From Shimazuella alba (GTDB lineage Bacteria; Bacillota; Bacilli; Thermoactinomycetales; Thermoactinomycetaceae), in the NCBI RefSeq assembly GCF_009831235.1, contig NZ_WUUL01000007.1, positions 1-64,000 on the forward strand: a stretch of DNA of 64,000 nucleotides, in the 5' to 3' direction. A program made the position numbers and the translations under genes. Positions within the stretch are counted from its first letter, which is position 1. Each line of letters opens with the position of its first letter. Under the pieces are notes generated by a model, which was not told the origin of the DNA, made no database searches, and saw only the letters and a list, made by a program, of their open reading frames with translations. Positions 1 through 7,990 of this stretch are shown here, piece after piece.

Positions 1-59
1 AGATTATCTTCGGTTGTATTCCATTCGTTTGGGGTTTGGGTAGCTATTTTTCTTTCCAT
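1..59 (-). CDS. N-terminal fragment of an unknown protein
   Basis: An ATG on the minus strand at 59 is preceded by a good ribosome binding site (AGAGGGAG about 8 nt upstream), and the reading frame stays open to the window edge. Only about 19 residues are visible, beginning MERKIATQTPNEW. Nothing about function can be said. The call rests on the start signal alone. Confidence 0.4.
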   Translation of the reverse strand, partial: MERKIATQTPNEWNTTEDN

Positions 60-204
60 GAGAAACACTCCCTCTTCTAAGTTTACCAACATTTTTATTA
101 TATCATTTTTTCAAAATAAAGAATATTTTTCTGGGTAAACTCCGCAATTTCTTGTGTAAGTTAATATTTCCTATATCTCATTAGTGGGAGGTGGGTGAAG
201 TGAT

Positions 205-650
205 GTGAAGTTGACACCAAAACAAAAGGAATTTGCTGATTTATTTATCAAATCAGGTAATGCTACACAAAGCTATATTGATGCAGGATATAAAGCAACA
301 AATAAGTCTGTTGCAGAAGCAAATGCGAGAAAATTACTCGGAAATATCCAAGAGAAGAGAAACGCATCATGGATGCAGACGAAGCATTGGAGTTGCTAAC
401 GAGTATTGCTCGTGGTGAAGCTACGGAAACCGTAGTAACTCCATCTGGCGAGAAGGAAACCAAAGAAGCAGATATCAACCAGCGAATCAAGGCAATAGAT
501 AGCCTGATGAAACGATTTAATGAGGTAGGGATTGAACGTGCACAAAGCATCATGAATGACGGTCAGTTCTTTCTCGTAGAAACGGATAAATTTGATCACT
601 ATGGCCTGAGCAGACGAAGAAACAAATATTATACACATCTGGAATAGCAT
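205..650 (+). pseudogene. Phage terminase small subunit, frameshifted
   Basis: A GTG start at 205 follows GGAGGTGGG. The first frame gives MKLTPKQKEFADLFIKSG then NATQSYIDAGYKA, the typical N-terminal HTH of XtmA/terminase small subunits. These bind phage DNA and load the large subunit during packaging. The frame breaks near 355 and the homologous sequence continues from 369 as a second frame (MDADEALELLTSIARGE ... IDSLMKRFNEVG). The tail after about 585 no longer looks like the family, so both a frameshift and a 3' rearrangement are present. It lies directly ahead of a broken portal gene, the normal phage order. The family is clear; the gene is not functional. Confidence 0.8.
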
Positions 651-654
651 CGAT

Positions 655-1395
655 GGGATGGTTTAGAGTATGTAATCACAAATGAACTGTATATCCGAAA
701 CTTCTTATGAGCTAGGGCAAAAAGTTGCTCTCTATCCTTTATCCTGAGTTGGAAGAAGAAACGAGGATAAGTGGGTTAACTCGTCCATTATTTGTATATT
801 TCAAACCGAATATAGCCAATAACTTTGATATGAACAGTCCTTTGGGCATCTCCATATTTGCCAATGCAATGGACACCCTACGATCCTTAGATATTGCGTT
901 TGATTCGCTGGTGAACGAATTAGGTTAGGAACAAGAGGATCATCGTTCCGGCAACAGCAGTGAAAACAGTTGTTGATCCATCAGATGGATGTGTGAAACG
1001 ATGCTTTGATCCAACGGACAAAGTATATCAAGCATTCAATTTTGATACGATGGACAACCAAAAGATCATCGATAACAGTGTGGAACTTCGAATTGATGAA
1101 CACATTGCAGGGTATCAATGCACTGCTTGAAATATTAGCGATGCAATTGGGCTTTAGTGCTGGAAGTTTTACCTTTGATTCGCAAGGTCTCAAAACAGCT
1201 ATAGAGGTAGTGAGTGAGAATTCCAAGACGTTCCGAACCGTTACCAGTCATGAGATCATTGTGGAAGAAGGCATAAAGAATCTTGTAACCACTATTGGTG
1301 AAGTGGCACAGCTATATAATTTGTTCGCTGTTCCTCCTGATTTTGAAATAAACATTGAGTTTGATGACTCCATCACAGTAGAAAAAAAGAGGAGC
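655..1395 (+). pseudogene. Phage portal protein (A118-like), multiply frameshifted
   Basis: Consecutive frames give pieces of one protein: LEYVITNELYI near 675, LSILYPELEEE and RPLFVYFKPNIANNFDMNSP (725-928), then IIVPATAVKTVVDPSDGCVK and YQAFNFDTMDNQKIIDNSVE, and finally GINALLEILAMQLGFSAGSF through AQLYNLF (to about 1390). This order matches portal proteins of Listeria A118-type siphophages, which form the head vertex through which DNA is packaged. At least three frame changes separate the pieces and the C-terminal part is missing. Together with the upstream terminase piece it is a prophage relic. No tail, lysis or integrase gene follows. Confidence 0.75.
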
Positions 1396-1730
1396 AAACC
1401 TAATTTCCTGCTCTTGATTACGCACTTCGATGATAGAAAGAATATCTAATTGTTGGCTTTCTCCTGACTTTGGGTGATGCTTTTGCTGCTTTTGTGATTT
1501 TTTTCTTCTTTTTTTGAGATTCCTTTGTTTCCAAATAACCCCAATCTGATTATTAAAATACACTTCAATCAGATCTTTCACTTCTTTACGTACCTGTCCA
1601 TGAAAATACACTATCGCCTGTGTCTTGTGGAGAAGAGGATACGACCTAAAACCGCTGAATGTTAGCGATTTCTACTTTGTATATATTTTGAATACTATTG
1701 AAATCAGTATATTTCTATGATTAAATACAT
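1396..1730. other. Stretch without a recognisable gene
   Basis: A minus-strand open frame (1312-1611) is rich in Lys/Arg/Gln, overlaps the end of the portal relic on the opposite strand, and has no ribosome binding site. I do not call it a gene. No other signal was seen. Confidence 0.4.
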
Positions 1731-1934
1731 TTAGTTCCTGTTTTGGTTTGATTTTTGGTTGAGCACTTCTCCCAAACAGGCTGAATCTTTTCGATTCCCA
1801 TCAAACCAGGCTACTAGCAAACAGGCGCCTTGCGGATACGCTTGTAGCAATTGCTTCGATCGTGTGTTGGCTGCCTCTGGTTCAGCCGCGTGATCAGTCA
1901 TCATTAAGCACCCTTGTTGGATGAGTGATGGCAT
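1731..1934 (-). CDS. Possible small protein of unknown function
   Basis: A 67-codon minus-strand frame with balanced amino acid composition (MPSLIQQGCLMMTDHAAEP at the N-terminus, LLQAYPQGACLLVAWFDG in the middle). No clear ribosome binding site precedes the ATG at 1934; an internal ATG about 10 codons in is an alternative. It is divergent from the membrane-protein gene at 2223, with a heptamer repeat array between them. It could be a decayed fragment of a larger gene. I do not recognise the family. Confidence 0.25.
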   Translation of the reverse strand: MPSLIQQGCLMMTDHAAEPEAANTRSKQLLQAYPQGACLLVAWFDGNRKDSACLGEVLNQKSNQNRN

Positions 1935-1952
1935 TAGTAGTACAAGCTTGAT

Positions 1953-2072
1953 TGTTTTACGTTTTACTGTTTTACGTGCTTTATGTTTTACTGCTTTATG
2001 ATTGCTTTATGTTTTACTGCTTTATGTTTTACTGTTTTACGCTTTACTTGTTTTACGCTTTACTGCTTTATG
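1953..2072. repeat. Tandem heptamer array, unit roughly GTTTTAC / GCTTTAT
   Basis: About fifteen near-consecutive copies of a G-Y-TTTA-Y unit spaced 7, 8 or occasionally 9-11 bases, often pairing into a 15-16 base double unit (GTTTTACTGCTTTAT). All copies point the same way. The array lies immediately upstream of the leader of the gene starting at 2223. It could be a set of protein-binding sites, a slipped-strand (phase-variable) promoter tract, or a relic of replication iterons. The sequence shows only the repeats. Confidence 0.85.
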
Positions 2073-2222
2073 TTCGGAATCTTGTGAACAATGCAAAATG
2101 GTGTGGATAGTGGATACGTCCAATCGAATACGTGTGGGCGCGTGAGAGATCCATTTTTACTGTCAGGTGATGACTGTCGCTCTGTTTTATGGACAAAAAC
2201 ATCATCTGAGGAGAGATTTATA

Positions 2223-2891
2223 ATGGATAATAAAAAACTTTCATGCGTGGAGCAGTCTGTATTACCTCTTATGGGCAGCATCGATGCGGAGCAAGTACAA
2301 CAAATCGTTGCTCGTGTATTACCGAAAACTGTCGATCAGCAGCAGGTCACCGTCCAAGTCATTATCCAGTATGGAGTGGATCAAGCGACGATGGATCAGC
2401 GATTTCAGCAACAACGGCAGCAGATCAAACAGGACATCCAGGAAATCGTAGGTCAAACCGAGGCGCGCGAAGTGAAACGAGATGAGCGGCTTCACAAACG
2501 AGTGGATTTTATTCGCTCTGTGGTGATGTTTCTCAAACGACATGTTGTCAAAATCTCATTAAGCGTAGCTGGCTTATCTGCGAGTACTTGGGCGATTTTT
2601 TATCACGATGTACTGTTCGATCTAGCAAAAGAGGTAATCAAGATTGTTGCGGAGAATAAACTCGATGCAATTGCAACGGGAATACAGCTGGGTCTAAGCA
2701 GTATCATCGACTCAGCAGCACCTGTCATGGTGCCCGTATTGTCGGTTGTATTGCCAGAGTTCGCACTCCATAGAAAAACAGCTACCGCATTGCTGCAAGT
2801 AGCTGCCTTTTCCCTAAACCACACGGTATTGGATTGGACCCCGGTCCGTCGTGGTTTAGCATTTATCAGAAGCATATTTGCTTCTAAATAA
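2223..2891 (+). CDS. Membrane protein of unknown function (222 aa)
   Basis: I place the start at ATG 2223 because GGAGAG lies 7 nt upstream; the frame is open earlier, but that part reads like leader sequence. Residues about 20-95 are polar and Gln/Arg-rich with coiled-coil character (QQQVTVQVIIQYG, RFQQQRQQIKQDIQEIVG). Hydrophobic segments follow near residues 110-130 and 150-190, with a further amphipathic region at the C-terminus (RRGLAFIRSIFASK). It is a single gene with two stem-loops behind it and a heptamer array ahead. I do not recognise the family. An N-terminal cytoplasmic coiled coil on a membrane anchor is the simplest reading. Confidence 0.65.
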   Translation: MDNKKLSCVEQSVLPLMGSIDAEQVQQIVARVLPKTVDQQQVTVQVIIQYGVDQATMDQRFQQQRQQIKQDIQEIVGQTEAREVKRDERLHKRVDFIRSVVMFLKRHVVKISLSVAGLSASTWAIFYHDVLFDLAKEVIKIVAENKLDAIATGIQLGLSSIIDSAAPVMVPVLSVVLPEFALHRKTATALLQVAAFSLNHTVLDWTPVRRGLAFIRSIFASK

Positions 2892-2894
2892 ACC

Positions 2895-2935
2895 TGACAG
2901 AGGATCGAAGCGCTCACACGCTTTCGATCACTGTC
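2895..2935 (+). terminator. Stem-loop after the membrane protein gene
   Basis: GATCGAAGCG and CGCTTTCGATC form a stem with one bulge, extended outward by GACAG/CTGTC, directly after the stop at 2891. There is no strong T tract. Confidence 0.55.
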
Positions 2936-2989
2936 CACATCATTATAAAAAATCCAGATATTTCTGTCAAGAAATGCTGGTTCATGAGA

Positions 2990-3031
2990 CACAAACAAAG
3001 CCCGCGTTTTGGATAGCGGGCTGTTTGTGTT
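2990..3031. terminator. Strong stem-loop, probably bidirectional terminator
   Basis: CACAAACAAAGCCCGC pairs with GCGGGCTGTTTGTGT around a 10-nt loop. A T-rich tail follows on the plus strand. It isolates the 2223-2891 gene from the relic behind it. Confidence 0.7.
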
Positions 3032-3141
3032 TGACAGGTTTGGGTATTGGTACTCATTAAAGATCTTAGAGGAATCTCACCAACATTCTGTACTGATTGA
3101 GTTTCTTAAAAATACATTGCATTTTTTCTGTCTGGAAATGA

Positions 3142-3477
3142 GACTGGTGCTGTGCCGCCTGGACAAATACCGCAGGAAGTCTGTTTGTTGTCACTCCGGT
3201 ATGGATCAGTAAGAAGATTGAGGGCATCAAAGGTATGGTGATCGGAACTGCAATCGCTACGATTTTGATGACGATTTTACTGACTATAGCCAATTATTTT
3301 GTGATCTTCTCTATCTACAGCTATTTGATTAACTGTACAGTTACAGGAGACGCCAAAGATATAGTGATCTTTTATGGGGTTGCTCCATTTAACCGGTTAA
3401 AAGGTATCTTGATTGGAGTATTAATTTATCCCACTCTACCTACCAAAAATCATTTCCAATATTATCTTTACAAGTAA
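3142..3477 (+). pseudogene. ribU: Riboflavin ECF transporter S component (RibU), C-terminal relic
   Basis: The frame from 3142 reads AAWTNTAGSLFVVTPVWISK, then GMVIGTAIATILMTILLTIA, NYFVIF, and GVAPFNRLKGILIGVL. This is the second half of RibU/YpaA, the membrane S subunit that binds riboflavin for the energy-coupling-factor transporter. The N-terminal half is absent or scrambled between 3031 and 3141, a stop sits just before 3142, and the last codons are shifted. No FMN riboswitch was seen upstream, which would be usual for ribU. The identification is fairly strong; the gene is dead. Confidence 0.7.
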
Positions 3478-3513
3478 GAAGGTAACATTGATTTCTTATA
3501 GGTTTTATTTTAT

Positions 3514-3550
3514 ATTTTGAATAATGCAGGTTGTCTTTTCTATTCAAAAT
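3514..3550 (+). promoter_or_regulatory. Inverted repeat just ahead of the peptide gene
   Basis: ATTTTGAATA (3514-3523) and TATTCAAAAT (3541-3550) are perfect 10-bp arms around a 17-nt loop, ending 2 nt before the ribosome binding site AAAGGAG (3553-3559) of the small peptide gene. It could be an operator or a leader hairpin that limits translation. Confidence 0.6.
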
Positions 3551-3569
3551 GTAAAGGAGTTGTTTTGAA

Positions 3570-3698
3570 ATGGAAAAAGAATTAAACTTAGACGCTTTTC
3601 AGCAAGCTGTCGAAGAAAAAGAACTAAACCCAGCCAACACAAACTTCATTGATTTAATCATTGAAAACGTTGGCAGAACCAGACCAGAATCTGAATAA
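3570..3698 (+). CDS. Candidate RiPP precursor peptide (42 aa)
   Basis: ATG 3570 follows AAAGGAG with 10 nt spacing and opens a 42-codon frame ending TAA at 3696. The product begins MEKELNLDAFQQAVEEKEL and ends with IDLIIENVGRTRPESE. It has no Cys, a predicted helical, acidic N-terminal half (leader-like) and an Asn/Arg/Pro-containing C-terminal end. The stop lies 19 nt ahead of the gene for an HExxH peptide-modifying enzyme, so the two are almost certainly co-transcribed. Size, charge and position are what is expected of a ribosomally made precursor peptide. Which residues are modified cannot be read from the sequence. No protease or exporter gene is adjacent. Confidence 0.7.
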   Translation: MEKELNLDAFQQAVEEKELNPANTNFIDLIIENVGRTRPESE

Positions 3699-3717
3699 GA
3701 GAAACAGGGAGGGGACT

Positions 3718-4686
3718 ATGTTATCATGGTTCCCTTTTTTAATAAAAATGACAGGTTATGATCGAAATGGAGGAGAAAAGATGCATTCTTTGTATAATGA
3801 GATAGTAAACCCATGGAAGGATGTAAAAATAAACGCAATGTATGAAACATTGGAGCAATTAGATCCACATTTCAAACGATCCAATGAGAGATTTCCAAAA
3901 ACATGGGAATTTCCTTTGCTAAAGTATGTATTTACCCTCTGTCTCCATAGTGCAAAAATAAAAGACATTGCTGCAATTCAACAAGCATTGCAATTTTGGG
4001 AACATGTCCGTTTACAAAGAAATGGAATCTTCCACTACGAAGATTCATCATGGTTATTGCTTGATAAACAATATTGTAAAACACGTCCGCCTTTTAATAA
4101 GGAGTCTACAAAAGATATTATTTTGCTCACAAAAAAAGCTCTAGATCAAGGATTTCAAGGCGTAACGCCAATGTATCTCGAGCGCAGCTGGCAATCGATC
4201 AAAGATACACAGTTTCTACCTTTAGTAGAAGAAGCAGGAAGTGTCATCGTTCACTTAGAATATCAAATAAATGATGATGATCTCACCGCATACACTACCC
4301 AATTCCAAGGAATTACTTATACCGATTGGTCTGACAATCCACTCTCCTATGCAGAATCAATCGTTCATGAATCAGCTCATTCGTTACTTAATTATTATAT
4401 CGAGGCACTGGACTTAAAAATTCCTTCTACTACCTATTGGTCCCCTTGGCGGCAGACCAACCGACCTGCTTATGGTGTATTACATGGAGTATGGGCATTT
4501 TCACACGTTTATCAGTTTTATAAACGTCTCGCTGTTGCCGAGAACAGAGAAGAACACCTTATCCGAGCGGAGAGAGAAAAGAAAGATTTGATAGGTGTAG
4601 GTGATTCATTGGCAGCAATACTAGATGATATTGGATCAGACCAACTACAGGAACTTGTCAGAGATGTATATCCATTTGATAAATAA
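3718..4686 (+). CDS. HExxH-type peptide-modifying enzyme (putative RiPP beta-hydroxylase)
   Basis: I place the start at ATG 3718, just after AGGGAGGGG; a second start at 3781 with GGAGGAG is possible (322 or 301 aa). The key motif is AESIVHESAHSLLNYY with H217-E218-x-x-H221, followed by RPAYGVLHGVWAFSHVYQFY containing H256 and H263. This layout (HExxH, then a conserved Arg and GVLHG) matches the family annotated as HExxH-motif putative peptide modification proteins, members of which have been described as alpha-ketoglutarate-dependent peptide beta-hydroxylases. The N-terminal third is helical. Metal binding by the two HExxH histidines plus a downstream His is inferred. The adjacent 42-aa peptide is its likely substrate. 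It is unlikely to be a metalloprotease, because the context and the downstream motif fit the RiPP family better. Confidence 0.75.
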   Translation: MLSWFPFLIKMTGYDRNGGEKMHSLYNEIVNPWKDVKINAMYETLEQLDPHFKRSNERFPKTWEFPLLKYVFTLCLHSAKIKDIAAIQQALQFWEHVRLQRNGIFHYEDSSWLLLDKQYCKTRPPFNKESTKDIILLTKKALDQGFQGVTPMYLERSWQSIKDTQFLPLVEEAGSVIVHLEYQINDDDLTAYTTQFQGITYTDWSDNPLSYAESIVHESAHSLLNYYIEALDLKIPSTTYWSPWRQTNRPAYGVLHGVWAFSHVYQFYKRLAVAENREEHLIRAEREKKDLIGVGDSLAAILDDIGSDQLQELVRDVYPFDK

Positions 4687-5040
4687 AGTAATGCATGAAA
4701 CCACCACATTTTACATTATAAGTGAGAAGATTTAGGTTTCACTATTAAAATGAAGGAACTCTCCGATTATGTTACAGGAGAAAATTTTAGACTTATTCAG
4801 AGGATTTTCTCCCATTAGGAAGTGCTGCCAAGGGCACCAATCATGTAATGAACGCTGTGTTTAAAACAGGAACTGTCAAAAAAATTTCATCACAAACTCT
4901 GAAGCAGTGATGGATTTTGGACATCCAACGTCCAAAAAGTCTCTGATCCCTAATATAAAAAACACTCCATATAGGGTAAGTGACACTGGTTGTGCCCATT
5001 AGAGGAATTTTTTGCTGTTCAATCCACTTCATCGTAAAAT
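4687..5040. other. Gene-free stretch after the peptide locus
   Basis: A 63-codon minus-strand frame (4841-5032) has no ribosome binding site and no recognisable family; it may be a relic. No other structure of note was seen before the qox terminator. Confidence 0.4.
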
Positions 5041-5083
5041 AAAAAATCAGGCACGTCTTTTTACAGACAGTACCTGGTTTTTA
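5041..5083. terminator. Terminator of the qox operon
   Basis: AAAAAATCAGGCACGTCT pairs imperfectly with AGACAGTACCTGGTTTTTA, ending 4 nt before the stop codon of the last qox gene on the minus strand. Confidence 0.65.
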
Positions 5084-5086
5084 AAT

Positions 5087-5386
5087 TTACACTAACATCG
5101 TATTGTAAATCATAATCCAAATGGAACCTGCGACAACCGTTACTGCTACAAATATCCCGTATGCTACATTGATTACTTGATAAACTCCATCTTCACTTTC
5201 CGTGATGTGCATGAAATAGATCAACTGTACCAACAGCTGCATCACGGCAAGTACTAGTAAAATGGTAATCTTCCAAGACATTGGCAGCGATGTATACAAC
5301 ATGACGACAAAGGCGAGCACGGTCAATACTAGGGAATAGATGTAACCGATAATATGCGGTTTTGCGCTGTGATGATGTTGTTCCAT
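5087..5386 (-). CDS. qoxD: Quinol oxidase subunit IV
   Basis: A 99-residue protein with three hydrophobic segments (about residues 12-35, 40-62 and 72-96), the usual size and topology of CyoD/QoxD/CtaF subunit IV proteins. It begins MEQHHHSAKPHIIGYIYS, where the His-rich start is common in the family. Subunit IV has no cofactor and helps assemble or stabilise the haem-copper oxidase. It is the last gene of qoxABCD, with only a one-base gap to qoxC, and is followed by a terminator. The operon context makes QoxD more likely than a cytochrome c oxidase subunit. Confidence 0.88.
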   Translation of the reverse strand: MEQHHHSAKPHIIGYIYSLVLTVLAFVVMLYTSLPMSWKITILLVLAVMQLLVQLIYFMHITESEDGVYQVINVAYGIFVAVTVVAGSIWIMIYNTMLV

Positions 5387-5995
5387 TTATACCACCCCCA
5401 ACAAGTAAATCGTGCTGAAGAGGAAAATCCAGACTACATCAAGGAAGTGCCAGTAAAGACCTGTCATAAAGATTTTTCTTGATGTAACAGGGGTAAATCC
5501 ACGTTTGATCACTTGAATCATAACCCCAATCACCCAGAAAATCCCGAGTGTAACGTGCAAACCGTGTGTTCCAACTAGGGTGAAGAATGCAGAGAGAAAA
5601 GCGCTGCGAGTAGGACCTGCATTCATCTCTACTAGCATGGCAAACTCTTCTATCTCCATGATAAGAAAGCCAAGACCTAATAGTAAGGTGATAATCGTCC
5701 AAATCAGATAACCTTTCATCGAGTTTCTTCGCATGTATAGAATAGCTAGACCACATGTGAAACTACTCGTTAAAAGCAAGAAAGTCTCTGTTGCAAAAAT
5801 ATGGATCTCAAATAGGTCTTTTCCAGAGGGGCCTCCTGCTGTCTGATTCACCAATACAAAATAAGTAGCGAAGAGAGTGGAGAACAACACAATCTCCGCA
5901 CCGAGAAATATCCAGAAACCAAAAATCTTCAATCTGCCTTCTTCTGATTTATATTCCATTGGCTGATAACCTTTTGTGGTAGTTGTCGTCTCCAT
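5387..5995 (-). CDS. qoxC: Quinol oxidase subunit III
   Basis: 202 residues with five membrane segments and the family signature of cytochrome c/quinol oxidase subunit III: FWIFLGAEIVLFSTLFATYF near residues 27-46, THGLHVTLGIFWVIGV near 143-158, and LYWHFLDVVWIFLFSTIYLL at the C-terminus. The conserved Glu in the second segment and the WHFLDVVW motif are present. Subunit III supports proton uptake and stability of the catalytic subunit in the membrane. The ATG lies one base after the stop of qoxB. The length is normal for QoxC. Confidence 0.93.
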   Translation of the reverse strand: METTTTTKGYQPMEYKSEEGRLKIFGFWIFLGAEIVLFSTLFATYFVLVNQTAGGPSGKDLFEIHIFATETFLLLTSSFTCGLAILYMRRNSMKGYLIWTIITLLLGLGFLIMEIEEFAMLVEMNAGPTRSAFLSAFFTLVGTHGLHVTLGIFWVIGVMIQVIKRGFTPVTSRKIFMTGLYWHFLDVVWIFLFSTIYLLGVV

Positions 5996-5996
5996 C

Positions 5997-7973
5997 TTAC
6001 ACCCTCCTTCCTGCTGCTAGTTCGGTCTTCTTCACTTCTTCTACTGGAATATAATAATCGCGGTCATAGTCGTTAAACGAACGCCAAATCATGGTGATTA
6101 CACAACCAAGTAATCCAAAAGCTCCGATTTGCATCCACTCAAACACAAATCCGAATCCAGATATAAACATAAACGCCGACATCACAACAGGAAATCCTTC
6201 GCTCTTTGGCATATGAATAGGTTTTATTTCCGGCGTTTCTTCTTTTCTACCTTCAGCTCTTTCTTTTTTCATTAGGTGGAAAGCATCTAAGCCTTTTACT
6301 TTTGGAATAACAGCAAAGTTATATTCTGCGGCTGGAGATGATGTCATCCATTCCAATGTACGACCATTCCAAGGATCTCCTGTCGTATCTTTCTCCCCAC
6401 GACGGAAACTATAGATCATATTCCAGACTAAGATGATGAAACCAATTCCCATACCAAATGCACCGATGGTAGCAATAAGGTTCCATGTCTCCCATCCTAA
6501 TCCTGCAGGATAGGTGTACATTCTTCGGGTCATTCCTTTGAGTCCTACGATATACAACGGGATGAAACACATATTAAATCCGGCAGTAAACCACCAGAAA
6601 GCCCATTTGCCAAGTCGTTCATTTAACAAGAATCCAGTGATTTTTGGCCAGTAGTATACAAGACCTGCAATACAGCCATAAACGGTTCCACCTATTAAGA
6701 CATAGTGAAAGTGTGCAATCAAGAAATAACTATTGTGATACTGATAATCAGCAGGTGCAGCAGCCAGCATAACCCCTGTTATCCCACCTACAAGAAATAC
6801 CGGGATAAAACCTAAGGCCCAAAGCATCGGCGTCTTAAATTCAATCCGACCTTTGTGCAGCGTAAACAGCCAGTTAAAGACTTTCACACCTGTCGGTATG
6901 GCAATCAGCATCGTACTGATTGAGAAGATGGAGTTAATCCATGGTCCTGATCCCATCGTAAAGAAGTGGTGAACCCAGACCAAAAAACTTAAACCAGAAA
7001 TAGCTAACATGGAATATACCATCGCGCCGTAACCGAACAATTTCTTTCTAGCAAAGGTACTAAAGATTTCAGAGAACAACCCAAATGCAGGCAAGATTAC
7101 GATGTATACCTCTGGGTGACCCCAAATCCAGAACAAGTTTGCCCACATCATTGGACTTCCACCGCCAGCTAAGGTAAAGAAGTGGAAACCGAATAAGCGA
7201 TCCAAAGTGAGCAGTGCCAATGCGATTGTCAACACAGGGAAAGCGAAAATGATAATAACAGAAGTGATCAGCGTCGACCAAGAGAACAGTGGCATCCGCC
7301 ATAGCGTCATTCCTGGCGCTCGCATTTTCAAAATGGTTACTAAAAAGTTAATCCCTGATACCAAAGTACCAATACCAGCGATCTGTAAACCTAATAAATA
7401 ATAGTTTTGTCCTGGCCCTGGATCTAATTGATTCCCGGCAAGCGGTGTATAACTTGTCCAACCAGCATCAGGAGATCCACCAATGACAAATGAAATATTA
7501 AACAACATACAACCTGCTGCAAACATCCAAAAACTCACTGCATTGAGTGCTGGAAAAGCTACATCTCGTGCCCCAATTTGCAGAGGGATTGCTACGTTCA
7601 TCAACCCGATTAAAAATGGCATCGCCATAAACAATATCATGATGACTCCATGAGTCGTAAAGATCTGATTATAATGATCCGCATCCAAAAAGTTCAGATT
7701 AGGTGCCGATAATTGCATACGCATCAAAAGTGCGTCTACTCCACCACGAAATAACATGAGCAAGGATGCCAAGAGATACAAAATACCAATCTTTTTATGG
7801 TCAACAGTGGTCAACCATTCACGCCAAAGCCAACCCCATTTTTTATAGTAGGTCAGTACAAACAATATTGCTAAGGAAGCCAGCACAATCGAAACTTGTG
7901 CACCGTAAATGAGCGGATCTCCCGTTACTAAAAAATGTTCAGGCATCTTAAAGTTAAATAAAAAGTCTTTCAT
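5997..7973 (-). CDS. qoxB: Quinol oxidase subunit I (haem-copper catalytic subunit)
   Basis: A 658-residue protein of the haem-copper oxidase superfamily with the expected ligands: the low-spin haem His in FTTHGVIMILFM, the CuB and Tyr-linked motif WGHPEVYIVILPAFG, the CuB pair in VWVHHFFTMG, and the haem ligands in AHFHYVLIGG. The extended N-terminus ending in TGDPLIYGAQVSIVL, and a long C-terminal tail with two extra membrane segments, are typical of QoxB in menaquinol oxidases of Bacillus type. It reduces oxygen to water while pumping protons. It lies between qoxA (17 nt upstream) and qoxC (1 nt). All key residues appear intact. Confidence 0.95.
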   Translation of the reverse strand: MKDFLFNFKMPEHFLVTGDPLIYGAQVSIVLASLAILFVLTYYKKWGWLWREWLTTVDHKKIGILYLLASLLMLFRGGVDALLMRMQLSAPNLNFLDADHYNQIFTTHGVIMILFMAMPFLIGLMNVAIPLQIGARDVAFPALNAVSFWMFAAGCMLFNISFVIGGSPDAGWTSYTPLAGNQLDPGPGQNYYLLGLQIAGIGTLVSGINFLVTILKMRAPGMTLWRMPLFSWSTLITSVIIIFAFPVLTIALALLTLDRLFGFHFFTLAGGGSPMMWANLFWIWGHPEVYIVILPAFGLFSEIFSTFARKKLFGYGAMVYSMLAISGLSFLVWVHHFFTMGSGPWINSIFSISTMLIAIPTGVKVFNWLFTLHKGRIEFKTPMLWALGFIPVFLVGGITGVMLAAAPADYQYHNSYFLIAHFHYVLIGGTVYGCIAGLVYYWPKITGFLLNERLGKWAFWWFTAGFNMCFIPLYIVGLKGMTRRMYTYPAGLGWETWNLIATIGAFGMGIGFIILVWNMIYSFRRGEKDTTGDPWNGRTLEWMTSSPAAEYNFAVIPKVKGLDAFHLMKKERAEGRKEETPEIKPIHMPKSEGFPVVMSAFMFISGFGFVFEWMQIGAFGLLGCVITMIWRSFNDYDRDYYIPVEEVKKTELAAGRRV

Positions 7974-7990
7974 GGTTTACCCTCCTTCTG

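Noticed and set aside
1312-1611. 99-codon minus-strand frame rich in Lys/Arg
   Set aside because: It overlaps the portal relic in the opposite strand, has no ribosome binding site, and its composition looks like out-of-frame reading.
4841-5032. 63-codon minus-strand frame behind the RiPP-like locus
   Set aside because: No ribosome binding site and no recognisable family; possible relic only, so listed as gene-free sequence.
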